A stretch of DNA of 64,000 bases, taken from Choristoneura fumiferana (Eukaryota; Arthropoda; Insecta; Lepidoptera; Tortricidae). Positions 1 to 10,870 of this stretch are shown piece by piece. A model generated the notes under the pieces. That model saw only the letters and a list, made by a program, of their open reading frames with translations, was not told the origin of the DNA and ran no database searches. A program made the position numbers and the translations under genes. Within the stretch, counting starts at the first letter, position 1. Every line of letters begins with the position of its first letter. The stretch lies in NCBI RefSeq assembly GCF_025370935.1, contig NC_133474.1, positions 18,066,417 to 18,130,416 on the forward strand, read 5' to 3'.

Positions 1-3000
1 TAACACGTTGGCGGATTGTACTCGTAGAAAGTAGTTATCGATATTTAAAATTTCTCAGAAAGACAGACAACTTTCTCACTTGCGTAGGAAATATTAGAGC
101 AGATTCTAATACATATTGGTTAAACATCTGTCAGAGTTACCTATATATATATTAATTCTGTGTTTAATTGTCATCGGTCAATCTTAGTATCAAAATGGTA
201 AAAGCAACTATGGTGTCGGAAATTATGTACGTCGGACGAGCGGAGTCACTGTGTTCATGAATTATATGTCATATATATCATAATCGTTCGCATATGTGTT
301 GGTTGATATACTATGTATAAAATATAACTTTACATCAATGTAGTCTTGTCTAGTATTGGTTCTGTACGATCCTAATCGCAGTACTGTCATATATTATTAT
401 TAATTTGTAACCCATTAAGAAAAAAACATTGGAATTGTCCTACAAAGAAATATTCAAATTTATTTTGAGACCTAAATTAAACAAAGTAACGTAAAAATTT
501 AGTAACGTACGTAACTAAATTTAACAAGACAAGAAAAACAAACAAGCAATTAAAAATTGCTTGCTTCACTCAGAGACTTGTATAAATATTATTTTGTAAT
601 GCAACTTAAATTCTTTCTACGAGTATTACAAATTCTACTGCGGATTTTTTTCAAAAATGATGTTTCTTAGACGGTTTAGTTTTTGCATCAGGCATTATTT
701 TATTGTTTGTGAAGAAATGTCTCTAAAATTGAGTTAATTAATTCATCTTGGCTGTTTAAAGTTGTTGTTAGCATTATTGCAGTGCCCTTACAGGGTTTGA
801 TTCAGTATTTTGTATTGTTTCAAAGCAAATAAATGAGTTTGAGTTTTTAAAATGAGACACTGTGAAAAAGAAACAATTCTCAATACACTTCTAAATGTAC
901 CTATTGTAAGTTGCATTTATAAAGATATTACAGTTTCAGTCGGCTTAATGAATTTATAGAAAAATCAGAAAAATATTAGTTTTACTTTTTATACTAGGTA
1001 TGTTAATCATACCATTATCAAGTCATTTTATTGTTAAATATCAATTTGGTACTATGTAAGTATTATTAAAAACAATTCTACTGGAGAGTATATTTTGTGG
1101 AGTATGGTTAAATTTTAAATAACATTAAATTCATATATTTTAATCAAATTTTGGCAATCATTTTATTTGAATTTTCCCTTCTTTTACAGATGTGGAGTGT
1201 TTTTTTGTGTCTGAAATATAAATATACTAATTTATAAGGCTCATTTAATTGCGTCCGGTGTTCAGCAAGCTGTAGGACCGTATAAAACTGCACTTTAGTC
1301 ATAATGTTCTAAAATTACAACCATACTTGTACAAACAGGCATGTGTGATAGACGACTCGCCAAATTTCCACAGACAAGTAGATCACGTACTGGTTTATAC
1401 TTTGGTGTCGTAATATCTTAAAATTGAGGCCGAAAGACATTAGAAAATAATTAAATGATTTTTAATCGGTGCTGTTTATTTAAAGCGTACAGTACCTAAG
1501 TGTATACTTACTCTTTGGACAATAATAATCCTCTTGTAGAGACCGACGTTGCGTTTGTCCTTTTTATACTATTTGTGTAAAATATGTGGGACTGGGATGA
1601 CTTTATGTCTGTACCCTTTCTGTTGGAAGTGTTCACTACTAGCCGATCTGATTGACCTAAATTTCGCGAGATAGGTAATATAGAGCTGGTAATGTCGTGT
1701 GTAAAAGAAATTTCAATTAACCCTTAATAAGATAGAGGCGATTTAGTGACCACATGCATTGATTTAGAAATTCAACCTTATTGCTTTGGTAATAAGTTAC
1801 AATATTCATTGTAATTATTGAAAATACTACTAGCTTTAAAAATATACCTTGGCAGGTATGTATTGTATTCGATAGCTGCTTTTGATTCTGTGGTAGTATG
1901 CTGCAATAAATGGAGCCTTATTAAGGGTTAAATGAAAATGTTACTATAACCCGTCTGTCTCATTACCTTTACATACGTGGTATTATCACTCGTAATATCG
2001 TTTGGTAAAATTTTGTTGAATTCAGAACTCTGTTGGTAATTAACTTGTTCTATTTTGAAATTTGTTTAGCCATAATGCACTGATAAGATATCAGTGTGGA
2101 CCAAATTTTTTTGAGTACTGTTTGTAAAAAAAATGTTAGTAAAACATTTTTTTTAATAGCGCCATTTTATTGGCTTAGATTTATGGGTTGGTTGGCGTTA
2201 TTACTGTAGAGAACTAATCTGGTTACTTTTAGTTTGTCTTATTGTGGTTAGCTCCTTGTACACCTCACTGTTGTTTGAATAAAATTGAAACACTATGGCT
2301 TTGTGCTGCATTTTTTTATTGTTTCTTATTAATTTTTGCGGATAGTAAGTACTTGCCAGAAAAAAATAATTATATCTATTTTTTTACGGCCACTTGCACG
2401 GTCCAGGGTTAAAATTTAAATCGGTAATTATTCTGCTTTAGATATGAAAGTCCATAAATTTTTACACTACTTGACTCTGGGTTAGCAGTTCATTCGGAGT
2501 TAAATCTGGTTTGTGCAAGTCCGTCTTAGTGTGTTTTTTTTTCATTCAGTTAATGGTATGGTTTCAACCAAGAAAAACTGCTGTGGCGAGGAAATTGTTT
2601 ATTAAATACGTAATAACATAAATTGTATAGAAGTGTCACGCTTTGACTATGTAATATTGCCAAAAGTTTACAATAGTTAGACACTAGATAGGTACTGTAT
2701 CTATTTCATAATCTCTGACAATAAAAATTGTCTCAACTATCAACATGTAAAAAATGTTATTTTAACTTATTTTATTTTTAATCTAAGCAAACATTAAAAT
2801 TATATAAATATATTATCGCCTATTGTTGTTTCAAGGCTACGAAAATTATAATTATATTAACTAATGAAAGTGCATTATTCTTTTAACTCGTTTTAAAAGA
2901 TTTTTATTTTTTTATTCACAGAGCTTATTACATACCTTGTGTTTGTAAAGTCATATTGTAAGATATAGTCACTGTGTAATTAACATTAGGTCGCTTTAAA

Positions 3001-3180
3001 GTTTCTATGCCAATAAAAAATATATAGATAAACGGTGCGTATTAATACATTACATTACATAAACTAGAGGTAGATGACGCTATACCTAATCGTACTTTAC
3101 AATGAGTGGAAACATCATTTAGTAGTAGCTATTTGAAAAAAAATGATGTAAAAGACTATGGTTCATAGGATTAATCACAG
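1..3180. other. AT-rich non-coding stretch, possible 3' UTR of a + strand gene to the left
   Basis: No open frame longer than about 60 codons and no recognisable protein motif is present. The stretch has few of the interspersed repeats that crowd the rest of the window, is T-rich on the + strand, and holds several AATAAA-type signals (near 828, 1906, 2278 and 3013). That fits a long insect 3' UTR read from the left, but no coding exon in the window proves it. Plain intergenic DNA is the alternative. Confidence 0.3.
2278..2283 (+). terminator. Candidate poly(A) signal AATAAA
   Basis: A canonical AATAAA is followed 20-30 bases later by a GT-rich then T-rich tract, the usual layout of a cleavage and polyadenylation site. 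It would end a + strand transcript entering from the left. AATAAA is frequent by chance in AT-rich DNA, so this is weak evidence. Confidence 0.3.
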
Positions 3181-3213
3181 CCTATAAGGGTTTCTTAATA
3201 AATAAGTTACTGA

Positions 3214-3219
3214 TTTAAT
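3214..3219 (-). terminator. Candidate ATTAAA poly(A) signal of the CBM14 gene
   Basis: ATTAAA on the minus strand lies about 50 bases past the TGA stop. No canonical AATAAA is closer. Position is plausible, but the motif is common in AT-rich DNA. Confidence 0.25.
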
Positions 3220-3266
3220 ATCAGTCAGGTACTTTCTTCTTCGCGCGCGACGGGGAACGGCTGTGC

Positions 3267-3567
3267 TCATCCCGGGCACGAGTACTGTCCCGCCGGCACG
3301 CAGACCTGCCCGTTGAACACCTGGTCTGTCGGACAGGTCAGGAACGTTCTTTCTCCTGTCACGCAGAAGTAGTAGCTCCTGCATTCCGTACCTTGCTGTA
3401 CGAAGAAGCCGTCCTTCTCGCACCGTTCGCCGCCGTTCTCGATGGTGCTGCGCCGCGGGCCGCCGCAGTCGTGGTGCGTGGACTCCACGCAGGCGCGTCC
3501 GTCGAATATCTTGCCCCCGAGACAAGTGAGCGTTGCGAGCCGGTCGCCGCCCTCGCAGTAAAAGTAG
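3267..3567 (-). CDS. Exon 3: rest of CBM14 unit 8, unit 9 and the stop codon
   Basis: The acceptor AG is at 3569-3568 after a pyrimidine-rich tract. The two-base overhang of exon 2 (AG) plus C gives Ser and rebuilds the CRSYFYC core. The remainder of unit 8 ends at HHDC. Unit 9 runs from CEKDGFF to the last cysteine, three residues from the C-terminus (SCPG, then TGA at 3269-3267). Base composition is less extreme than in exon 2. Confidence 0.85.
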
Positions 3568-6478
3568 CTGGAAGGTGAAAGATTTTCTCTTGAATAGCTT
3601 TGATAGGAGCGTATAGTATAATTATTTTTCATCTCTCCTGTTCGGAAAGTTTAATTTTCATGGGTAGATAGCCGGGTGCGTTTTCATCTCTAGGGTGGAA
3701 AGTATTTTTTTTTTTTATATTTCGCTTCGCCACGGAGTCGCAGATAATTGAGTTACGTCAATGACACTTTTTTCACGTTTCGGCATGACCATCTAGATGC
3801 ACGTCGTGACCAAGGAGCTTATATACAACACTGGAGGTTGAACGCCGAACATCCGTTTGAAACAAGAAATTTGATCTTTGCTATGTCACGAACATATTCC
3901 ATCTCTTTTTTTAGTTAGGTTAAGAAAGAGATGGAAGTCATTCGTGAAATGTGAAAGAAAGAGATAGAATATATAAATAAGTTATAAAGGTCACACTTCT
4001 TCGTTCGGCGTTCTTTTTTTTTTTTTTTTTTTTTCGGACGGACTTGCTGTTAGCCTCAGACGGCTTTTACAGCTTACCGGAGAGAGGGCGAGCAACCAGA
4101 TGGGCTGCTCAGCAAATTTTCGGCGTTCAACCTCCAGATTTGTATATAAGCTCCTTGGTCGTGACCAACACGATTTTTTTTTTATAGTCAGCCGTGGCAA
4201 GTGTCCAGTCGAAAAGGTACCGTTAGAGGTTAGATATAAGTTAATTCAATTTACTATTATTCTCTTTTTTTTGTAGTAATTTACTTTCCTCACAGTCGAA
4301 ATGAAAAGTAGAGTGTCTAACTCGGGTGAAATTACCCATTTCCCCTCGAACTATTGGCTGGCGCTCTCACGATATCTCGGCTGAAATGAGTCACTTTCCA
4401 CCCTTGGTTATCAATCTACTGTAGGAAATCTGAGAAAAGGTTATTAATATTATAATCAGGCTTTATTTGCATCTATCTTTTATAGTAATTGTGATAAGTA
4501 TTCTTTGCGCAGCGGTGGAAAGAGGGAATGTTTTTTTTAACATCCTTTATCGCGGTCTTTTGTCTTCAGCCATTAGTTAGGTAGGTAGGTACCTACAGTC
4601 AACTGCAAAAAGATTGATACAGCCAAAGTTACAAAAATATGTATAACTACTCGTACCTACACAACCTTATGGACTTGATATTAAGGTCGTATATAGGTAC
4701 ATATTTTAGCAACTTTTTTTAAACGAATGAATTATCATTATTATTGAAATATTAATTTCAAGGCTTTGATTTTTCTCCAATAATAACTTTACAATGATTC
4801 ACTTCTGGATCAGACATTGAAAATCGACTAAAACCAACGACAGCTTGCATTCGATTGATTTAATGCTTACCAGCTATTAACGTAAGAATTTCAAGAAACG
4901 TAATTTACTTGGGAAACGGCTTGATTCACTTCATACCTGCGACAATCTGTTTCGATATCGGCGTGGTATCCATCGGCGCGCGCGCTGCAGGAGTAGTCGT
5001 CGTCGGTGCAGAGAGCGCGCGGCGCGGGCACGCAGCCGTCGCCGTCGAAGGCGCTGCCCGCCGCGCATGCGTAGACGGCCTTCTCGCCGGCCGCGCACGC
5101 GTAGTAGCCGCGGCAGCCGGCGCCGCGCGCGCGGTAGCGCCCGTCCGCGCGGCCCCAGCACCCGTCGCGCTGCAGGCTCGGGCACTCGCGCCGTGCCGCC
5201 GCCGCCTCCGAGCACCGCGCCCCGTCGAACGCCTGCCCCGCGCCGCACGACATCATCGTCCTCAGCGGGCCCTCGCAGTGGAAGTACCGCGTGCAGTTCG
5301 ACTCGAGGTCCTGGTACGTGCCGCTCGGGCGCAGCTCGCACTCGGCCGCGGGCGCGGGCCCCTCGCACGCGAACTGCTCCGGCGGGACGCAGCGCGCGCC
5401 GTCGAACACCAGCCCGGTGCCGCACGCGCCGCGCGACACCACGCGCTCGCGCCGGCACTCGAACCACGAGCCGCAGTCGCGCCAGTCCCGGTGCAGTCCG
5501 TCCGGCCGGTTGTAGCACGGGCTGCGCGCCGGCGGCGGGCACGACGTGCGCTCCGCGGGCTCGCAGCCGCCCGCGCCCTCCGCGCTGCCCGCGAACAGCA
5601 GGCCCGGCTCGCACACGCCGCGCCGGATCACGCGCCGCGCCTCGCACACAAAATATTCTCGGCACCCGGTCGATCGGTCCGCGTACGCGCCGTCTTCCGC
5701 GTGCTGGCACAGCGAGGAGCACGCTTCGTCCGAGCAGAAGTCGGCGTCTCCGGCCGGCAGCGGCACGGTGCCGGAGCGCGGCGGCGGACAGACGGCGCTG
5801 GGGTCACACGGGCCGGCGCAGGACACGACGGCGTGCAGCTCGCCGCCGCGGCAGCGCAGCGTGCGCCGGCACTCGTGCGAGGAGTCGGGGTAGTCGCCGT
5901 CGGGCAGGCCGGCGCACAGCGGCTCGTAGCAGGTGCCGGCACCGCGCGTGCACGCCTGCCGCTCCAGGTCGAACCACGCGCCCGAGGGCAGCCGTGCTCG
6001 ACGGCCGAGCCGTTCTCGCAGCGGTAGTAGTGGCGGCAGGCGGTGTCGGGCGCAGCGTACGCGAGCGCGTCCCCGGTGGCGCACGCGCGGCGCACGCAGG
6101 GCTGCCGGCGCCGCGGCACGCATGCGCCTGCCACCTCGCTGAAGGCGCGCCCGGGCCCGCACGCGTAGCGCCCGGTCACCGCGCCGCCGACGCACCGCAC
6201 GTACTCCCGGCACTCCGTCTCGTAGTCCGCGAAGAGTCCGTCTCTACCGCATGAAATTTCATTGTTTACTAGAACAAAAATTAATTATTGAAATTAAAAT
6301 GTCTCAAAAAATACCGTCTCCAATAAATAATAATATATTTTTTACTGTAATATCACTTGAGAGATTAAGTTTAGTATGTTATTCGCTTACGATCGTCATT
6401 CACGGCATTCGCTGTTGCGAATGCTAAGATCGCGGCGAGCCGGCAGACGGCCCGCGAGGCTTGCGCGCGCGTTGACAT
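3267..6478 (-). CDS. Secreted multi-CBM14 (peritrophin-A) chitin-binding protein, three exons, one frameshift
   Basis: Predicted secreted chitin-binding protein of about 573 residues. Exons are 6391-6478, 4937-6268 and 3267-3567, all with GT/AG borders and matching phases. After a signal peptide there are nine cysteine-rich CBM14-like units in tandem, most with the C-x-x-aromatic-aromatic-x-C core: CREYVRC, CRHYYRC, CRRTLRC (aromatics lost), CREYFVC, CGSWFEC, CTRYFHC, CRGYYAC, CRSYFYC, CRSYYFC. The eighth core is split across the exon 2/3 junction. CBM14 domains bind chitin through these aromatics, so the product should act in peritrophic matrix or cuticle. No enzyme domain or membrane segment is seen. 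One base appears to be missing near 5985-5991 in exon 2: the exons sum to 1721 bases, and one more gives exactly 574 codons including the stop. The frameshift is either an assembly error in GC-rich DNA or a true lesion. I cannot assign an orthologue. Confidence 0.85.
3802..4170. mobile_element. Foldback (long inverted repeat) element inside the CBM14 gene intron
   Basis: Arms of about 45 bases at 3805-3849 and 4120-4166 are near-perfect reverse complements; both carry CAAGGAGCTTATATACAA and GGAGGTTGAACGCCGAA. Between them is a second, looser inverted pair built on ATTCCATCTCTTT and AAAGAGATGGAA. There is no open frame, as expected of a non-autonomous foldback or MITE element. Confidence 0.65.
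4596..4715. mobile_element. Degraded copy of the GTACAGTCAA-type MITE
   Basis: CTACAGTCAACTGCAAAAAG, then GCCAAAGTTACAAAAATATG and ATTAAGGTCGTATA, repeat the order of motifs in the intact palindrome at 8357-8503. The right terminal arm is lost. Confidence 0.5.
4937..6268 (-). CDS. Exon 2: CBM14 units 1 to 7 and the start of unit 8 (GC-rich, frameshifted)
   Basis: Acceptor TTTTTGTTCTAG lies just above 6268 and donor GTATGA just below 4937. Seven cysteine-rich units and the first part of an eighth are encoded. The upper part (about 5990-6268) reads in one frame through CRHYYRC and EHGC. The lower part (4937 to about 5990) resumes one frame over at SGAWFDLE. Both parts keep CBM14 spacing, so the break falls inside unit 2. 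Unit 3 (about 5770-5930) is atypical: it has CRRTLRC in place of the aromatic core and a proline-rich run. The exon is very rich in G and C against AT-rich introns on both sides. Confidence 0.85.
6391..6478 (-). CDS. Exon 1: start codon and signal peptide of the CBM14 protein
   Basis: ATG at 6478-6476 opens 29 codons plus one base and ends at donor GTAAGC (6390-6385). The peptide has the build of a signal sequence: basic n-region, a hydrophobic run around LAAILAF, and a small-residue site after ANA near residue 25. The one-base overhang (C) joins the TA that opens exon 2 to give Leu, so the frame runs straight into the first CBM14 unit. Too short to be found as a long open frame, it was located by phase and signal-peptide character. 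Confidence 0.75.
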
Positions 6479-6665
6479 GTCGACCGCGGGTCTGCGACTG
6501 GCGGCCGGCGGCGCGGCGGCAGGCCGGCGGCCGGCGCGGGCCCGCGCTGGGGTTCCTTGACATTCGCACGCCCCCGCGGTAACCAGATCCCTGCGGAGCC
6601 ACGGCCCGGATGCAGCCTCCTAGTTAGGAATCTAGACACGCCTTGTTTGTCAATCGCCTGCTGCT

Positions 6666-6706
6666 CGAGTGAACTCGACCGTGAACTTTGACTTCTAATT
6701 ATATAA
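6666..6706 (-). promoter_or_regulatory. Candidate core promoter of the CBM14 gene (TATA box and initiator)
   Basis: On the minus strand TATATAA (complement of 6705-6699) is followed about 35 bases later by TTCACTC (complement of 6673-6667), close to the arthropod initiator TCA(G/T)T(C/T). This puts a start site near 6670 and a 5' UTR of roughly 190 GC-rich bases before the ATG at 6478. It rests on spacing only. Confidence 0.35.
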
Positions 6707-7768
6707 CATTAACAATAGAGGAAAAGCAGATGAATGAAGTGACGACGTGTGGCGTGCGCATGCTTGTGGCTTAGTTTTTTTTTCAATTTAATGTTATTTA
6801 TTCACCGTGAAGGGTTCCAAATCGAGCAACAGGATGTATTAGCGGCGGCGTGGTGCTCTCGGGTCGAGTCCGCATTTAAATGTTATTTCAGAGAAGACTC
6901 GCAAGAATCGCAGCTCCATTTTAATTTATATCCATTGAATCGCACAATTACTATGCCGCAGCCGTACCCGTGGGAAACTACTATAAAAATAAATAAAAAA
7001 AGACGGATCGTGTCGAAACGCAGACGTAATATACGCGGTACTGAGGCGGAATCTCTGAGAAACTGCGCGGGCATGCCATGCCAATGAGCCTCTACTGGCT
7101 TGCATCGGATAATAACATTTTACGTAAGGTAAGGTAATCGCACACTATGGTATTTAGCATTGAGGATACACGCAAGAGGATCCGTTTGTTGTTCTTGCCC
7201 ATAAAGATGCATATTACGTTTTAAAATTAGAACGTGTTACAGCTAAAAGCAATAAAGGAAATGCGTCATTGTTCTGGTACAAAAACAAGTAAAGTAATCA
7301 ATTAACCACAAATATGGAAACCCTATAAAAAACATTTTAAAAATCAGTTAATAGGTATTTGATTTTTTTTTGCTAGCGTTCTCCAGCGACTGGCCAAAAC
7401 ATAAATGCAGATAGGGCGAGGTGGGAATCCAGGGAAGAGGCCTTTGCCTAGTAGTGGCGGACATCACCAAATGCTAATAAAAAAAACAAATTCCTAGTTT
7501 ATTCTCGTCATTGACCTAATTTTTACGGAACTACCGAAAAACGTCCTGAGAGCGCAGTTAAACTGCCTGATCCGACTGACGTCATCATTTGGACCTCCAA
7601 AGGTCTACGCGAGTTATGTGTGGAATGCGAGATGTATCGGTGGCGCGCCGCGGGGGGTGCTCGTCGGTGTTCTTCTAATTGTAATCGATTACCACTCGAT
7701 CATTATCTCGCCTCGATTATCATAATACATAGCCTCGAGCTTAGTTCCGCATCCACGGCATCGCGAGT
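6707..7768. other. Non-coding spacer upstream of the CBM14 gene
   Basis: No supported gene; the open frame at 6749-7087 shows no domain. About 7385-7465 carries a fragment of a common lepidopteran interspersed repeat (GAGGCCTTTGCC followed by AGTAGTGGCGGAC). Any upstream control region of the CBM14 gene would lie here, but I recognise no specific sites. Confidence 0.4.
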
Positions 7769-8289
7769 AGGGTTGCCATATCTCAGGATTTTGAGACTTC
7801 TCAGGATTCCGGCCGGATTTAGGGAATCTCGGGAAATCTATGGATTTTTAGAATTTTCAATAAGATAGAGGATTTTTTACATCTTTTTACTAAAAAGTCA
7901 CAAAATAATAAAATATTGTTTATACTTACATAATAGAGACTAACTAAAAAATCCAAGTTGATGATGTAGTGATCCACGTGAACTGAACATGAGTCATGTG
8001 CAGTTCAAGTAGCCGCTATGCATAGGGTCGATTCCAGGGTAGACAGTTGGTACAATAGTTTGCGCCGAAGCAGCGCGCCATCAGCACTAGCGCACGTTAC
8101 TCTGCTCCCTACGCAATGCACGCCATGGCGTGAGATCACAATATAATATCAATACTTATAATAATAATTGACTTTTTTAATTGTAAATTACGTTTAGGAA
8201 AAAATCAGAAATTGCGACATATTTTTAGGATTTTTTGACGGAAATCAGGCTTTTTCTTCGGACTTTTAGATTTTTCATCTGGTAACCCT
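7769..8289. mobile_element. hAT-like MITE with AGGGTTNCCA termini
   Basis: The left end AGGGTTGCCATAT and the right end (reverse complement AGGGTTACCAGATG) form short inverted termini. Both subterminal regions repeat CAGGATTTT/AGGATTTTT-like motifs. The flanks read TCGCGAGT on the left and TCGTGAGT on the right, an 8-base target duplication with one mismatch if the right border is set one base in. No transposase frame is present. Confidence 0.6.
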
Positions 8290-8356
8290 CGTGAGTCGGA
8301 ATCGGCGCTTGACCGTTACGCGCACGAGGGTCATGTGATGTTACAAGTAGGTGTAG

Positions 8357-8503
8357 GTACAGTCAAGTGCAAAGATATCAACACAGCCAAAGTTACAAAA
8401 ATATGTATACTACACGACTTTATGTACTTAACATTAAGGTCGTGTATAAACATATTTTGTAACTTTGGCCGTGTCAATATCTTATCTTTGCACTTGACTG
8501 TAC
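8357..8503. mobile_element. Palindromic MITE, GTACAGTCAAGTGC family (intact copy)
   Basis: Starts GTACAGTCAAGTGCAAAGAT and ends with its near-exact reverse complement. Inner arms (GCCAAAGTTACAAAAATATG and its complement; ATTAAGGTCGTGTATA) also pair, so almost the whole 147 bases can fold into one hairpin. The 15182-15320 element has the same termini with a different middle. Confidence 0.75.
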
Positions 8504-10257
8504 CTATTTAGCTGTATTGCCGATGACGATGACTAGCATCTATTGTGATGCTTCAGCGTGTGCTCCAGATTCGTTACGTGTGTTGGATTAATCTAACGGA
8601 GTTGGAAATGCGGGTCCTTCAAAGGTCAGATCAAATGTCAAATTTTCAAAATTATTGGCATACCGGGACGTAATCACGGCTTAGATTGATTATATAATAA
8701 ATAAATAAAATAAATTTGTTTTGATGTAGTGTGTTTTTTATGTCAATAAATTTTGTGAATTTGAGTTTGCAGCGGAAATACACGACTCTACTGTCATGTA
8801 GTATAAGTCAACTTAAAACCGCTCATCCGTTTTGTGCTGTTGATATTAGGCACTAAGTGATTAATTAATGAAAGAGTTCCGAATATTTTTACTACTTTTT
8901 ACAGTTTCAGGGGTAAGAAAAACATCAGAGTTGATGGATAATAGAGTCGTGTTCACATATTTATAATCTAAATTTTCCTGGTATAAGTACTTATAGCACA
9001 AAAGGAACAGGATTTTGTAGTGCCTACATTTATTTACCTAATGATTTATTATAAAATGAATATATTAGTCAATATTAGTATTTTACTAGTAGAAAAAGTG
9101 TTGCATGCAATAATTAGGTCTTAAAATCCCGTACCTTATCTAATCACAGTACTTGACTATAAGAAGCTCCAATTGCATTAAGTACTATTTCGAGTCATGT
9201 GATTTAAAAAATCAGTCCTTAGTCTCCGTCTCTTCAATTTAGGTACAGACCGCAAAAAAATCAGAATTTACTACAATTTGTAACTGTTTACTTATAAAAC
9301 AAATAAAATTAGTTAACTACCGGATGCGCGAAAAATCCGGCGAGACTAAACATTGTTTAACATTTTAAATAACAAATTTTGTTTCACCGTAAGTTCCGTG
9401 ACAGTTAAAGTTTACTGCACGGCATAGCCTTTTTAAGTATAGATCACTCGGCTCGGTATGCGATGCGTCCGCGCTTAGATCTCTGTTAAAAAATATGCGG
9501 GCAATTGGCGCACGTGCACGGATCCGGTTGGTGCGCTACATTCTTACACCACATACTTTATGTCTCGTGCGAGTGCAATGAGTGCTTAGTAATTTTTACA
9601 AAAAATAAAAACTGGGTTCAAAGACCTTCCATAGGCATGCTTTTTTAAGTTTGGGCCCATTTAACCCAAACGGGACCCAAAAAAACGGTTCATATCTAAG
9701 TAGAGCTGCAATTTTCTACAGAGCTACTTGTAAGTATTTCAAATCACCACATCATTCACCGCCTTCGAGTGAAATTTTCGAATAATAGTGATTTTAAAAA
9801 TCGGTTCCCCGGACCAAATAAATTTGACAAGTTCTTTAGCGACGTTCAATGTATATTTAAGACAATGACGAAAAACTAACCGTGTCATTGACCCAATTGA
9901 TAGCAAGTCTTGATCACAATGGATCTATGGCCAATATAATGAGCTCAGATGAAATTACCTATTAAAGCCAAGTTCAAGTAAGCAACCAACATTATTAAGC
10001 AGGTACTCGTGTTTAGTAGTACTTGGGTCATTTATAGTTTATCGACAAACACCATCCTGTTAAGGAAAATAGTGAGTTGAGGTCGCGGGACAATCAAGGT
10101 GATTGGAACAATTGTACATTTTTAATGAAAAAGTACTAACGCTGATTTCATTTATTTCTCTACTTACCTACCGAATGGATTCAGTGTTCTTTAAAACAAG
10201 AAATTTGAGAAAATCTACTGCGGGGCAATAAATACGATGACAAAATACACTTTGATG
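8504..10257. other. Intergenic, no feature recognised
   Basis: AT-rich sequence with no long open frame, domain or RNA gene. A short more GC-rich patch at about 9440-9550 is not explained. Confidence 0.4.
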
Positions 10258-10870
10258 GTATTTGTTTGTTTGTTTGTTTATACTCTTTATTGTACAAAAA
10301 GGAAAAACAAAAAGGTTACATAAAAAAAGTAGTGTTAAGTACAAAGGCGGACTTATCCCTGCAGGGATCTCTGCCAGTCAACCTTTGGGTGGTAGAGGAG
10401 CAATCAGAAAACAAGGATCGACAAATAGAGCAAAACATTTGAATAAATATAAATGCATATGTAAACCTCAAATACCTAACTATATACAATAAAACATTAA
10501 TATACCTATAACTAAATATAAAATAAAATGCATAAATACACACATTTACATACAATACATAAATATCACAAGTATAAAGGATAATTACTTACTAAATAAT
10601 CAAGGAACTATAGTGTGAGCCACATCTTCTTCAATGTCTCCCTGAACGAGTATACGGAGGAAGATTGTCGGACGGTGATCGGCAACCGATTCCACAACCT
10701 AGCCGCATGCACAGAAAAGGATTTGGAGTAGATCTTGGATGAGGTAGAAGGAGATGCTAGAAGGAGATTGGCGCTTGACCGCAAATGATGTTGGCTGCCT
10801 TCAGCTAAGTAGCTGAATCGCTCAGAAAGATATAAAGGAGCCGAAGGAGGTATTTAAATTTTTCTCATCT
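10258..10870 (-). mobile_element. LINE 3' end: truncated ORF2 tail plus 3' UTR
   Basis: On the minus strand an open frame from about 10860 to the stop at 10610-10608 contains SVHAARLWNRLPITVR and SFRETLKKMWL, typical of the extreme C-terminus of non-LTR retrotransposon reverse-transcriptase proteins. It is followed by a 3' UTR and a tail of TGTACAATAAAGAG and (AAAC)n-like repeats near 10262-10280. Shorter pieces of the same 3' UTR occur at about 13780, 18180 and 39490. 5' truncated; not active. Confidence 0.75.

Larger units (their letters stand above)
3568..4936 (-). other. Intron 2 of the CBM14 gene with a foldback insertion
   Basis: This 1369-base AT-rich intron holds the inverted-repeat element at 3802-4170, a T-run at about 4014-4034, and a degraded copy of the GTACAGTCAA-type MITE at about 4596-4715. 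No coding potential is seen. Confidence 0.7.

Noticed and set aside
4909..6254. Long + strand open frames (372 and 395 codons) opposite the CBM14 gene
   Set aside because: They are Arg/Ala-rich, without domains, and mirror the GC-rich coding exon on the other strand. Composition explains them.
6376..6639. Open frames on both strands over the CBM14 5' region (68-71 codons)
   Set aside because: They are in different frames from the signal-peptide exon and arise from GC-rich sequence. The third frame has the signal peptide and matching splice phase.
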